In this document: positions 8,648 through 15,929 of the stretch, in pieces | How positions within the stretch are numbered: the first letter of the stretch is position 1 | How the letters are laid out: each line of letters begins with the position of its first letter | Origin: an uncultured Bacteroidales bacterium | GTDB lineage: Bacteria > Bacteroidota > Bacteroidia > Bacteroidales > UBA4417 | Assembly: GCA_903946925.1 (NCBI GenBank) | Contig: CAJAXK010000374.1 | Coordinates: forward strand, 1 to 37,168 | DNA length: 37,168 bases | Direction: 5' to 3' | Made by a program: the position numbers and the translations under genes | Notes under the pieces: model-generated | Database searches by the model: none | The model's input: only the letters and a program-made list of their open reading frames with translations | Told to the model about the DNA's origin: nothing

Positions 8648-9172
8648 ATGGATTCCCGAACCATAACTTTGTTGTCATTTGGCCATTTTGATCGCGCTTT
8701 GCTTGAGAAAATTTCTGAGGCGGTTGCGCATGAATTCAATTGTATGGTCACGGTAAAAGAAGTAAGGCTCGATTTGACAGCATTTTTCGACCCAAGCAGA
8801 AGGCAATATAATGGAAATCTATTACTTAAAGAGGTGGAGGCAATGAGTTTACCAACATCCACAAAAACCATAGGATTATTCAATGTTGATCTTTTTATCC
8901 CAATATTAACCTACATTTTCGGGCAGGCACAATTAGGCGGTCCCACAGCCATTGCTTCCATATATAGGCTAAGCAACGAGAAATATGGGATGCTACCCGA
9001 TGAAAATTTAGTTTTTGAACGTTTCAAAAAAGAAATTATACACGAACTTGGTCATACCTTCAAATTATTGCACTGTCATTCAACATCATGCGTTATGCAC
9101 TCAAGCACTTATGTTGAGGACATTGATCAAAAGGAAGCCGGTTTCTGCCCAAAGTGCCGCAACTTGATTTAA
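8648..9172 (+). CDS. Archaemetzincin-type zinc metalloprotease
   Basis: 174 residues, the usual family length. The motif HELGHTFKLLHC (132-143) matches the archaemetzincin zinc site HExxHxxGxxHC except that the conserved glycine is Lys139. It is followed by C148-x-M150 and a C-terminal CPKC (167-170), giving the family's second, four-cysteine zinc site. Probably cytoplasmic, since no signal peptide is seen. Physiological substrates of bacterial archaemetzincins are not established. It follows the regulator gene by 89 bp on the same strand, with no evidence of a functional link. Confidence 0.85.
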   Translation: MDSRTITLLSFGHFDRALLEKISEAVAHEFNCMVTVKEVRLDLTAFFDPSRRQYNGNLLLKEVEAMSLPTSTKTIGLFNVDLFIPILTYIFGQAQLGGPTAIASIYRLSNEKYGMLPDENLVFERFKKEIIHELGHTFKLLHCHSTSCVMHSSTYVEDIDQKEAGFCPKCRNLI

Positions 9173-9231
9173 GCAGCTTGCTTTGCTACACACAATGATT
9201 ACGAAAAGGTAATTTGCTATTTTTCCTACTA

Positions 9232-9384
9232 TTGAGTCCGCTCCGAAAACCTAAAGATGAAAAATCGCCACAAAGACACTACGACTCAAAGGTTCACAAA
9301 GCATTGTTATTCTGTGTTATAGACTTATTGAAACGTAGAGGCTTCGTGCTTTTGTGGAGAAAACACTTTTCGGTATGGACTCAA
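9232..9384. repeat. Fold-back repeat element, copy 2
   Basis: The 18-bp ends TTGAGTCCGCTCCGAAAA and TTTTCGGTATGGACTCAA are inverted repeats (16 of 18 bases pair). The interior is CGCCACAAAGACACTACGAC ... GTGCTTTTGTGG. An open frame covering it (9214-9492) is not a gene. Confidence 0.9.
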
Positions 9385-9789
9385 AATTTAAAAATTCCAG
9401 GCTTGGTGAGGTATTTTTATACAACCACGCAAAGGGATTCGCACGGTAGCTTGGTAGCTGGTTTTTTCAGTTTTGCAAAGCTGGTAAACTAACATTATTT
9501 GATTGGTTGGCATAAAGCGCGGACTGCTTATTAATAACTGCTATAAATTGCGATGGGTTTGTAGGGAAAGCGGTATTAAAATGTACTTTTGGTTTGCTAT
9601 TCAAAACATAGTTTGAAGCCCACAGATACTATCCGTTTGCACCCGCTTATAATTGTTTGCTACCGTTTAATTTATTGTTTTGGATGTATGGAAACAAAAT
9701 ACTACAAACCACTGAATTACGGATACAAAAGGAATACCCCAGTTACAGATAAAGCCGAAATAAACACAAGTGGTTAGGTATACACAGAT
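9385..9789. other. Non-coding stretch left of the cassette array
   Basis: Between the fold-back element and the first cassette I see no gene. A 62-codon open frame (9589-9777) has no family features and no initiation signal. A small inverted pair AACCACT (about 9708) and AGTGGTT (about 9770) is present, but no full attC or attI partner could be recognised, so the left border of the array is unresolved. Confidence 0.4.
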
Positions 9790-9827
9790 GTTATAGGGCA
9801 TTGTAAGACGACACCAAACTGACAAAT

Positions 9828-10436
9828 ATGAACGTTGAAAATAACTTTTTAGTAATCCGACATTCTATCCGTGAAAAAATTACGGATGTGAATGATAGTT
9901 ACCGCCAACGACTGACGGAAGAAGGAATTGAACTCGCCATTCAGTTGGGCAAAACTCTTTCAAAACATTCTGACAATTTTACTTTCTATCACAGTCCAGT
10001 TCCGAGATGTGAAGAAACAGCAGTTTCAATTAAAGAAGGAATTGAAAGCCAGAACAAAAATGTTTTCAAGGTAACAGCATTTGAGCCTTTAGGCGGCTTT
10101 TTCAATAGAGACTTTAAAACAATTGCGGACTTGTGCCATCAAGCGGGACACGAAAAATATTTACAAGACTGGTATGGAAATAAAGTATCTCCCGAAATTG
10201 TTATGCCTTGCTTCGAAGCCGCAAACTTTATGTTTAAAGAAATTACAAATACAAATCACGAGAACACTACAAAAGTATTCATAACACACGACTGGAATTT
10301 ATTTAGCTTACAATCACTTTTTAAGCAATCGGTGGCAGAAATGGAAATCCCCAATTATCTTGAGGGCATAATTATTTCCAGCGACAAGAAAACTTTTAAT
10401 TCATTTAAACAAGAACACTTTATAAATAACTTCTAA
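9828..10436 (+). CDS. Histidine phosphatase family protein
   Basis: 202 residues. The N-terminal VIRHSIRE (9-16) is the phosphatase-superfamily RHG-type motif with catalytic H12 and Ser in place of Gly. HSPVPRCEETA (55-65) supplies the second arginine region, and ITHDW (152-156) supplies H154, the proton-donor side. No signal peptide, so cytoplasmic. First gene of cassette 1, starting 37 bp after the cassette border and 21 bp before the radical SAM gene. It may remove phosphate from a small metabolite made or used by the other two enzymes; that is inference from linkage only. Substrate unknown. Confidence 0.82.
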   Translation: MNVENNFLVIRHSIREKITDVNDSYRQRLTEEGIELAIQLGKTLSKHSDNFTFYHSPVPRCEETAVSIKEGIESQNKNVFKVTAFEPLGGFFNRDFKTIADLCHQAGHEKYLQDWYGNKVSPEIVMPCFEAANFMFKEITNTNHENTTKVFITHDWNLFSLQSLFKQSVAEMEIPNYLEGIIISSDKKTFNSFKQEHFINNF

Positions 10437-10457
10437 ATCCCATTACAATTATTTACT

Positions 10458-11411
10458 TTGAACTTAATAGACCAACAAAATTCATTAGTCATAGATGTTA
10501 CATACAACTGTAACGCAAAGTGCCATTATTGTCAATGGGGCAACAGTAAAACACCTGGACGAGTTAGTCAACCTGACGAATACATCTACATTTCAAACGA
10601 CACTTTAAACCATTTACAAACCGACAGAATAGTTTTTTCAGGCGGAGAGCCACTTTTACGACATGACTTAGAAAAAATAATTGCTCATTACAAACAGACA
10701 ACCGTTTCTTCAATCGTTACAATTACAAATGGCTTTCTTCTTACACAGCAAAGAATAGAAAGTTTAGTAAATGCAGGTTTAACTGGCATTGCATTTTCTA
10801 TAGACAGCTTTGAAACAACGACTGCATTTGAAACAAGAGCATATAATCAAACTCAAATTGAAAAAGTAAACTCAAATTTTATTCTTGCTCTTTCACTAAA
10901 AGAAAAATATAAACTTGAAATTGGAATTAATGTTGTTCTTTCCTCAGCCAACATTAGGAACAAACAAATTGAGAATTTAATTTCTTTCGCAAATAACTTT
11001 CCGCTTGACTGGATAAAGTTTCAACCAATATTTGATGACGGTTATGTAGGCGCAAATGCTTCGCATTTGCTCTTAACTTCCGTTCATTCTGGACTTATCA
11101 GAGAAATCGGAAAAAACATTTTAGCAATAGCTAAAGCCGAAACAAATCCTGTTTCATTTTGGAACAGTTTAGCCGACATCTTGGAAGGTAAAAAACTAAT
11201 AGGAAAAACTTGCGGACTTGATACAAGACAGGCAATAGCGCAAAAAGGAATAATGAAAATTTGTTCTTGGATAGATTACCCAACTTATGATTTAACAAAG
11301 AAAACATTTACCGAAACACAAATAGAATTTACAACAATTAAACCCAACTGTAAAACAGGAACATTTTGTTATTGCTTACAAAAGTTATCACATAGTTGGA
11401 CAACAGAATAA
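10458..11411 (+). CDS. Radical SAM protein with C-terminal cysteine cluster
   Basis: 317 residues from a TTG start, 21 bp after the phosphatase stop; no ATG lies before the cluster motif. The radical SAM motif is C18-x3-C22-x2-C25 (CNAKCHYC), and GGEP at 62-65 is the SAM-binding motif. Further cysteines at 252, 269, 298, 304 and 306 (KTCGLD, ICSW, NCKTGTFCYC) resemble a SPASM/twitch auxiliary iron-sulfur site. Such enzymes often modify peptides or sugars; with a glycosyltransferase and phosphatase as neighbours, a sugar-linked metabolite or modified peptide is possible, but no precursor peptide gene was seen. Middle gene of cassette 1. Confidence 0.85.
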   Translation: MNLIDQQNSLVIDVTYNCNAKCHYCQWGNSKTPGRVSQPDEYIYISNDTLNHLQTDRIVFSGGEPLLRHDLEKIIAHYKQTTVSSIVTITNGFLLTQQRIESLVNAGLTGIAFSIDSFETTTAFETRAYNQTQIEKVNSNFILALSLKEKYKLEIGINVVLSSANIRNKQIENLISFANNFPLDWIKFQPIFDDGYVGANASHLLLTSVHSGLIREIGKNILAIAKAETNPVSFWNSLADILEGKKLIGKTCGLDTRQAIAQKGIMKICSWIDYPTYDLTKKTFTETQIEFTTIKPNCKTGTFCYCLQKLSHSWTTE

Positions 11412-11413
11412 AT

Positions 11414-12520
11414 ATGATTTCAATAGATGTAATAATACCTTCTTATCGTTTACAAAGCGAATATCTTTTACCGACTGTTCAGATGGAAATTCCTTCTGAA
11501 ACAAAAGTTCGTTATCTAATAATTGCGGACAATCCGCAATCGGAAATTCCGAGTGACTTCAAGGATTTCATAGACAATGAAAAGGTAATTCTATTTCGAA
11601 ACAAAGAAAATCACGGTGCACATAAAAGCAGAAATGTGGGTATAGATAATTCCACAGCCGACTGGATTCTATTCATTGACGATGATGTAAAGCCATCAAA
11701 AAATCTTTTGCAGACTTATGTAAATGAAATAAAAGAAAGGCCAAATGAAGTAGGCTTTTTCGGAGAAACGCTATTTCCCGAACCTATAAATAAATTTACA
11801 AGAGGTTTAATCGCTTGTGACATTCTAACTTTTTTCTTCATTGCTGGTTATTACAAAGAATTAAAATGGGCACCGACAGCAAATGTCTTAATCAAGCGTT
11901 CGGCAATTGGAGACATACGTTTCAAAGAAATATTTCCTAAAAACGGTGGTGGCGAAGATATTGACTTCTTCTTACAAATTTATGAAGTAACAAAACAAGA
12001 ATTACAATGCTTGACAAATGCAAAAGTTTTTCATAGTTGGTGGTATAACGGAAAAAGAAATTATACAAGGTTTATTCGTTGGTCATACGGAGACGCATTA
12101 CTTCATACGATTTTTCCGCAATACACATATTACAATTTTCCGAACGTAATTGAAAGTTTAGTTTTTGGAATTGCTTTTAGTTTGACTGCTTGTTTTTATT
12201 TAGGCTCTATTCTTCCTTTGCTTTGCGTTCTGACAGGAATTGTAATCGGAGAATTTTTAATTGAGTTTATACGAATGGTTGTAAATAAAAAACTTAAACA
12301 AAGTCAATATGCTTTTGAAGGTGCATTAGTAAGAGCATCCAACGACACGGGGCGACTTTATATGCAGTTAATAAAATTGAAAAGAATAAAAGGAATTTGC
12401 GAACGTGCCGACCATTTTTGTGATGGTAGACACATAGCATATCAACGACTTTGGGCAGGACTAAAATTCACTACATATTTATTAATTTCGGCAGGACTTT
12501 TTTACTTAATACGAAAATGA
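11414..12520 (+). CDS. Glycosyltransferase family 2, membrane-associated
   Basis: 368 residues from the ATG at 11414, three bases after the radical SAM stop; an in-frame TTG at 11396 would overlap that gene and is less likely. GT-A fold motifs: IDVIIPSY (4-11), the metal-binding DDD at 89-91 (FIDDDVKP) and the acceptor-side GGGED (178-182). Two or three hydrophobic segments near 245-290 and a final helix at about 350-366 suggest attachment to the inner membrane. Donor and acceptor are unknown. Last gene of cassette 1; its stop is 28 bp before the start of attC-1. Confidence 0.86.
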   Translation: MISIDVIIPSYRLQSEYLLPTVQMEIPSETKVRYLIIADNPQSEIPSDFKDFIDNEKVILFRNKENHGAHKSRNVGIDNSTADWILFIDDDVKPSKNLLQTYVNEIKERPNEVGFFGETLFPEPINKFTRGLIACDILTFFFIAGYYKELKWAPTANVLIKRSAIGDIRFKEIFPKNGGGEDIDFFLQIYEVTKQELQCLTNAKVFHSWWYNGKRNYTRFIRWSYGDALLHTIFPQYTYYNFPNVIESLVFGIAFSLTACFYLGSILPLLCVLTGIVIGEFLIEFIRMVVNKKLKQSQYAFEGALVRASNDTGRLYMQLIKLKRIKGICERADHFCDGRHIAYQRLWAGLKFTTYLLISAGLFYLIRK

Positions 12521-12548
12521 TTAACTTGACGGACAGAAAAACCACGCC

Positions 12549-12680
12549 CTATAACAGCACCTACAAAAAATTGGCGGTTCAGTGGTTAAATGAAGCTTTG
12601 AGCTTCGTATCAAGTTCAGTGGTGGCAGACAGTTTAGAGCTTCGAAATCGCCAACTTCTTGTAGCTGCAAAACGTTAGAG
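12549..12680 (+). other. attC-like recombination site 1
   Basis: 132-bp imperfect palindrome: CTATAAC at the left end, GTTAGAG at the right. The inner arms GCACCTACAAAAAATTGGCG and CGCCAACTTCTTGTAGCTGC pair at 17 of 20 positions. The AAC/GTT termini and the long variable centre are the layout of integron attC sites. The next cassette starts with the TTAGAG of this site. Confidence 0.75.
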
Positions 12681-13537
12681 GTTATTTTTTGAGACCGCAG
12701 TGAAATCAACACTTTCAAAGAAATAACGGCATTTGAAAAATGGAAAAATCTATATTCGAAAAGCATCCGTCAAAATTACTAAATGAACTTTATTCTAAAA
12801 GGAATTACCAAGGTGCAAATCCTGTGGAAGCGCAAATTTTATTTGTAGGACGAGATCCAAATTGGGCATTTGAGGTGGAAACTAAAGAAATGTTTAATTA
12901 CGTTTCTGAATATTTAACTGACGGAGTAACTTTTTGGGAAACTTACAATATTCATCATCCTTTTTTATTGCCAAATTATAAAGGAGACGGAAAACGTTAT
13001 CATAAAATTTTCTCTAAACTAAATATTGAAAGTAGTTTGGCAAGCAAAATTTCATTTGTTGAACTTATTGGTTTTCCAACTACTGGAATGGCAAAAACGA
13101 ACAACAAAATCTTTTTAGAATATTTAATTTCCGCAGAAAACAGAAAGCACTTAATAGAATTGGACAAGCTATTAAATGACTTTGAAAAAGCAATATTCGT
13201 AGCGTGGGGTTTACTTGAAGATTTTAAATTTTTAAATAGAGAAACTGGATTATTCAGAAAATTAGCAGAAATAGACAAAAGCGGAATGAATATTAGCGAA
13301 TTAAATCAACACGAAAACATTTATGTTCATCGTCATTTTTCTGATGCGATTAGTAATGCAACACTTGAAAAAATGAAAACAGAAATAAAACGGAACATAA
13401 AATAAAACAACCGCTAACTGCCGTTTGGAAAGATTGCGAATTTTGTGGTAAATTCACGTTTACTTTCCGCAATAAATTTTATCTTTAGTGGAAAATAAAC
13501 GGTTACGAAGTTCGCAACCTCGCCAAGCGGCGGAACA
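12675..13537 (+). mobile_element. Integron-like cassette 2 (one gene)
   Basis: 863 bp. The opening 12674-12690 (GTTAGAGGTTATTTTTT) matches the reverse complement of 13402-13418, the left end of its own attC, at 14 of 17 positions. It holds one gene on the + strand, the typical cassette content. Confidence 0.75.
12740..13405 (+). CDS. Uncharacterised cassette protein, weakly UDG-fold-like
   Basis: 221 residues, no signal peptide or membrane helix. I cannot assign a family with confidence. The layout resembles the uracil-DNA-glycosylase fold: a strand followed by GRDPNWAF (37-44; compare GxDPY, the catalytic-water motif), a central ISFVELIGFPTTG, a strand AIFVAWG, and a late HRHFSDA (compare the HPSP-type loop). 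The conserved catalytic details differ, so enzymatic activity on DNA is unproven; it could also be a relative with another base- or nucleotide-related role. Sole gene of cassette 2. Confidence 0.6.
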   Translation: MEKSIFEKHPSKLLNELYSKRNYQGANPVEAQILFVGRDPNWAFEVETKEMFNYVSEYLTDGVTFWETYNIHHPFLLPNYKGDGKRYHKIFSKLNIESSLASKISFVELIGFPTTGMAKTNNKIFLEYLISAENRKHLIELDKLLNDFEKAIFVAWGLLEDFKFLNRETGLFRKLAEIDKSGMNISELNQHENIYVHRHFSDAISNATLEKMKTEIKRNIK

Positions 13538-13543
13538 TTAGCA
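13412..13543 (+). other. attC-like recombination site 2
   Basis: 132 bp, the same length as site 1. Left end CGCTAAC; right end ATTAGCA, where the usual G before TT is A. Inner arms CTGCCGTTTGG...GATTGCGAA and TTCGCAACCTCGCCAAGCGGCGG pair over about 17 of 23 positions. Confidence 0.7.
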
Positions 13544-15202
13544 GTAATTGTAGCAAGACAGCAGATAACAAACAAAAAATGACAAGACAAATAATTTTTT
13601 TCCTTTTGGTAATATCAAGTTTGACAACATTTGGTCAAGTTGATAAAACAACAGCCTTGTATAAAACTATCAAAGAAAAAGACAGCCTACTGTTTAATCT
13701 TGGGTTTAACAACTGCGACATCAAGCAATTTGAAAATCTTGTCAGTGAGAATTTTGAATTCTATCACGACCAATCAGGAATTACAAATTCAAAAACCGAT
13801 TTTATTACTAGCATTAAAAACGGACTTTGCAAATTAGCCTACAAGCCCAAAAGAGAATTAGCCGAAAATAAAATGGAAGTTTATCCTTTAGAAAAAAATG
13901 GTGTTTTGTATGGTGCTATTCAAACAGGTATTCATAACTTTTATGCAATTGAAGATGATAAATCTGAATACCTCACCAGCATTGCTAAATATATACACGT
14001 CTGGATCCTGGAAAATGGAAATTTTAAACTATCAAGAGGTTTAAGCTACGACCATAGAGATTTTGAGAAGCCTTTTAATCAAGAACTTTTGTTTACTGAC
14101 AAAAACGAAACGGAAAGATGGCTAAAACAAAAACATATTCCTGCATTAGGCATTGGTTTCGTTAAAGATGGTAAAATTGAACAAATGAGTGTGTTTGGAG
14201 AGTTACAGACAAACAAACCTGCACCCATTAATACAATATGGAATGTTGCATCAATGACAAAGCCCATTACAGCCATTGTTGCCCTAAAATTAGTAAATGC
14301 AGGGAAATGGGATTTAGACGAACCTATTTATAAATATTTTACCGACCCTGATGTTGCGAACGACCCAAGAGCAAAATTATTAACTACGAGAATAATTTTA
14401 AGCCATCAAACTGGTTTTTCAAATTGGCGTGGTAACAATGCAGACGAAAAGTTATCTTTTGAATTTGAGCCTGGAACAAAGTACCAATATTCGGGTGAAG
14501 GATATGAATACTTACGAAAAGCATTAGAAAAGAAGTTTAAGAAGTCATTAGAGCAATTAGCAAGTGAATTGATTTTTAAACCTCTAAAAATGAAAGACAC
14601 CAAATTTATTTGGGACGACAAAATGGACACAACAAGATTTGCAAAGTGGCACAATGATAAAGGGGAGCTTTATGAAATCCAGAAAAACAAAACTGCCAAT
14701 GCAGCAGACAATTTGCTGACTACAGTTGAAGACTATTGTAAATTTTTGGTTCATATATTAAATGGTGCTGGCTTATCTGACAAATTATATAAAGAGATGA
14801 TAGCTGACCAAGTTAGGATTAATGATTACAAACATTTCGGCTTAGGGTGGTGGGTAGATGAAAACATAAACGAAAATAAAGACTTTGCTCTTGTTCACGG
14901 AGGTGACGATATTGGTGTTCATACAATAACCTTTGTTATTCCAAACACAAAACAAGCACTATTAATTTTTACCAACAGCGACAACGGTACTGATGCCTTT
15001 GCAGAAGTACTTGTAAAATTTTTAGGAAAAGATGGAGAAGGAATATTGAATATAGAAATGAAATAACAACTACTGCCAACAGCGGTTTGGCGTAGTGGCG
15101 GGTTCAGTGCTTCGTATGACAGTTTTGTAGTTGGTTCAAGTTGCAAGTTCTTCGATTTAACTTTTGTGCTAACAATCCGCCACTACGCCAAGCCTCAAGA
15201 CG
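13538..15202 (+). mobile_element. Integron-like cassette 3 (one gene)
   Basis: 1665 bp. The opening ATTAGCAGTAATTG (13537-13550) matches the reverse complement of 15067-15080, at the left end of its own attC, at 11 of 14 positions; the three differences are all A/G. Contains one secreted hydrolase gene. Confidence 0.72.
13579..15066 (+). CDS. Secreted serine hydrolase (class C beta-lactamase fold) with N-terminal NTF2-like domain
   Basis: 495 residues. A signal peptide (about 1-19, ending FGQ) implies export. Residues ~25-155 look like an NTF2/SnoaL-type domain (DUF4440-like: LVSENFEFYHDQSG ... VWILENGNFKLSRG). Residues ~180-490 form a penicillin-binding-protein-like hydrolase with nucleophile S225 in SMTK (225-228), YSG at 304-306 where beta-lactamases have YxN, and HGG near the end. 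The missing Asn suggests an esterase or peptidase rather than a true beta-lactamase. Sole gene of cassette 3. An antibiotic-resistance role should not be assumed. Confidence 0.87.
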   Translation: MTRQIIFFLLVISSLTTFGQVDKTTALYKTIKEKDSLLFNLGFNNCDIKQFENLVSENFEFYHDQSGITNSKTDFITSIKNGLCKLAYKPKRELAENKMEVYPLEKNGVLYGAIQTGIHNFYAIEDDKSEYLTSIAKYIHVWILENGNFKLSRGLSYDHRDFEKPFNQELLFTDKNETERWLKQKHIPALGIGFVKDGKIEQMSVFGELQTNKPAPINTIWNVASMTKPITAIVALKLVNAGKWDLDEPIYKYFTDPDVANDPRAKLLTTRIILSHQTGFSNWRGNNADEKLSFEFEPGTKYQYSGEGYEYLRKALEKKFKKSLEQLASELIFKPLKMKDTKFIWDDKMDTTRFAKWHNDKGELYEIQKNKTANAADNLLTTVEDYCKFLVHILNGAGLSDKLYKEMIADQVRINDYKHFGLGWWVDENINENKDFALVHGGDDIGVHTITFVIPNTKQALLIFTNSDNGTDAFAEVLVKFLGKDGEGILNIEMK

Positions 15203-15208
15203 TTAACA
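15074..15208 (+). other. attC-like recombination site 3
   Basis: 135 bp with left end TGCCAAC and right end GTTAACA. The inner arms GGCGTAGTGGCGG and CCGCCACTACGCC are a perfect 13-bp inverted pair. It shares GGTTCAGTG and GCTTCGTAT in its variable centre with site 1. The array ends here: no further attC is seen to the right. Confidence 0.78.
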
Positions 15209-15336
15209 ACTATGTTTTTACAACCGCCAAAATTTGACATATAAAGTGTACTATATAGCACTTTTTAATAAGAATCTTGTACTTATAAGAATTAGCCGAA
15301 TAATTGGCTGATTAGTGCCTTAAAACGCACTATTGG

Positions 15337-15366
15337 TTGTATTTCACATTTTATATCGTATATTTG
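15337..15366 (+). promoter_or_regulatory. Bacteroidota-type promoter of the hip operon
   Basis: The -7 box TATATTTG (15359-15366) fits TAnnTTTG exactly. A TTG at 15337-15339 lies 19 bp upstream, the usual -33 spacing. The hipB ATG follows 19 bp later. The inverted pair AAAGTG/CACTTT (15243-15264) further upstream is a possible operator for the autoregulating antitoxin, unproven. Confidence 0.65.
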
Positions 15367-15385
15367 CATAAAAAAGAGCTGTAAA

Positions 15386-15625
15386 ATGCACCATGAAAAG
15401 CTTATTAAAACCATAAAAGAACGCAGGGATGTTATGCAAGTAACGCAAGAAACCTTAGCAGAACTATCGGGGGTTGGCTTAAGAACCTTAAAACAGTTTG
15501 AAAGTGGCAAAGGCAATCCAACGTTGATTACTTTGCAAAAGTTGTCCGATGTGCTTGGTTTGGAGGTTTGCCTACAACTTAAAAATATAACCAAAGCAAA
15601 TGAGACAGGCGAAAATACTATATAA
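15386..15625 (+). CDS. hipB: HipB-type antitoxin, XRE-family DNA-binding protein
   Basis: 79 residues with one Xre/Cro helix-turn-helix (about 10-62: TQETLAELSGVGLRTLKQFE). First gene of a three-gene operon; it overlaps the next frame by 26 bp. In HipBA and HipBST systems HipB binds the operon's operators and represses it together with the toxin. Cytoplasmic. Function is assigned from domain and order; the operator was not identified. Confidence 0.85.
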   Translation: MHHEKLIKTIKERRDVMQVTQETLAELSGVGLRTLKQFESGKGNPTLITLQKLSDVLGLEVCLQLKNITKANETGENTI

Positions 15626-15929
15626 GGACGAAGATGCAGGCGTGTTAACACAGAACGATGATGGTTCGTTTGTGTTCCGGTACAATGCTGCTTGGATGGC
15701 CGACAGTAAAAAACCAGGAATATGTCTTGGTTTCCCCAAAAGTGAGAAAGAATATTATTCAAAATTCTTGTTTCCGTTTTTCTACAACATGTTACCCGAA
15801 GGATCCAACAAACAAATAGTTTGCAAATATAACCGCATTGACAAAAATGATTATTTCGGATTGCTGCTCACTACTGCCAAATATGATAGCATAGGTGCGG
15901 TAAGAGTGATTAAAATAGAAAAGATATGA
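15600..15929 (+). CDS. hipS: HipS-like protein (separate HipA N-terminal subdomain)
   Basis: 109 residues resembling only the N-terminal subdomain of HipA (LTQNDDGSFVFRY ... GFPKSEKEYYSKFLFPFFYNMLPEG), followed by a stop and then the kinase gene. A natural gene split rather than a frameshift is likely because it has its own ATG, stop and 4-bp overlap (ATGA) with the next gene. In the E. coli O127 HipBST system the separate HipS neutralises the HipT kinase; I infer the same role here. Confidence 0.8.
   Translation: MRQAKILYKDEDAGVLTQNDDGSFVFRYNAAWMADSKKPGICLGFPKSEKEYYSKFLFPFFYNMLPEGSNKQIVCKYNRIDKNDYFGLLLTTAKYDSIGAVRVIKIEKI

Larger units (their letters stand above)
9791..12674 (+). mobile_element. 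Integron-like cassette 1 (three genes)
   Basis: The cassette begins just after the G of GTTATAGGGC (9790-9799) and ends at the G of GTTAGAG in attC-1. Its first 15 bases (from 9790) match the reverse complement of 12541-12555 at 13 of 15 positions, the first ten exactly, as expected when an excised circle rebuilds its attC from its own two ends. It carries a histidine phosphatase, a radical SAM protein and a glycosyltransferase, all on the + strand and tightly packed. Most integron cassettes hold one gene, so this is unusually large. The DNA is visibly more AT-rich than flanking genes. Confidence 0.75.

Noticed and set aside
6912-9172. Sigma-54 (-24/-12) promoter for the redox locus
   Set aside because: Despite the NtrC-type regulator, I found no convincing TGGC...TTGC pair near any gene start here.
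9214-9492. 92-codon open frame
   Set aside because: It spans fold-back repeat copy 2 and has no family features.
9589-9777. 62-codon open frame
   Set aside because: Composition is unlike a protein, with no family and no start signal.
12451-12678. 75-codon open frame at the end of the glycosyltransferase gene
   Set aside because: It overlaps the glycosyltransferase in another frame and runs through attC-1.
13579-15066. Antibiotic-resistance beta-lactamase in a cassette
   Set aside because: The YxN motif reads YSG and an NTF2-like domain is fused; an esterase or peptidase role is more likely.
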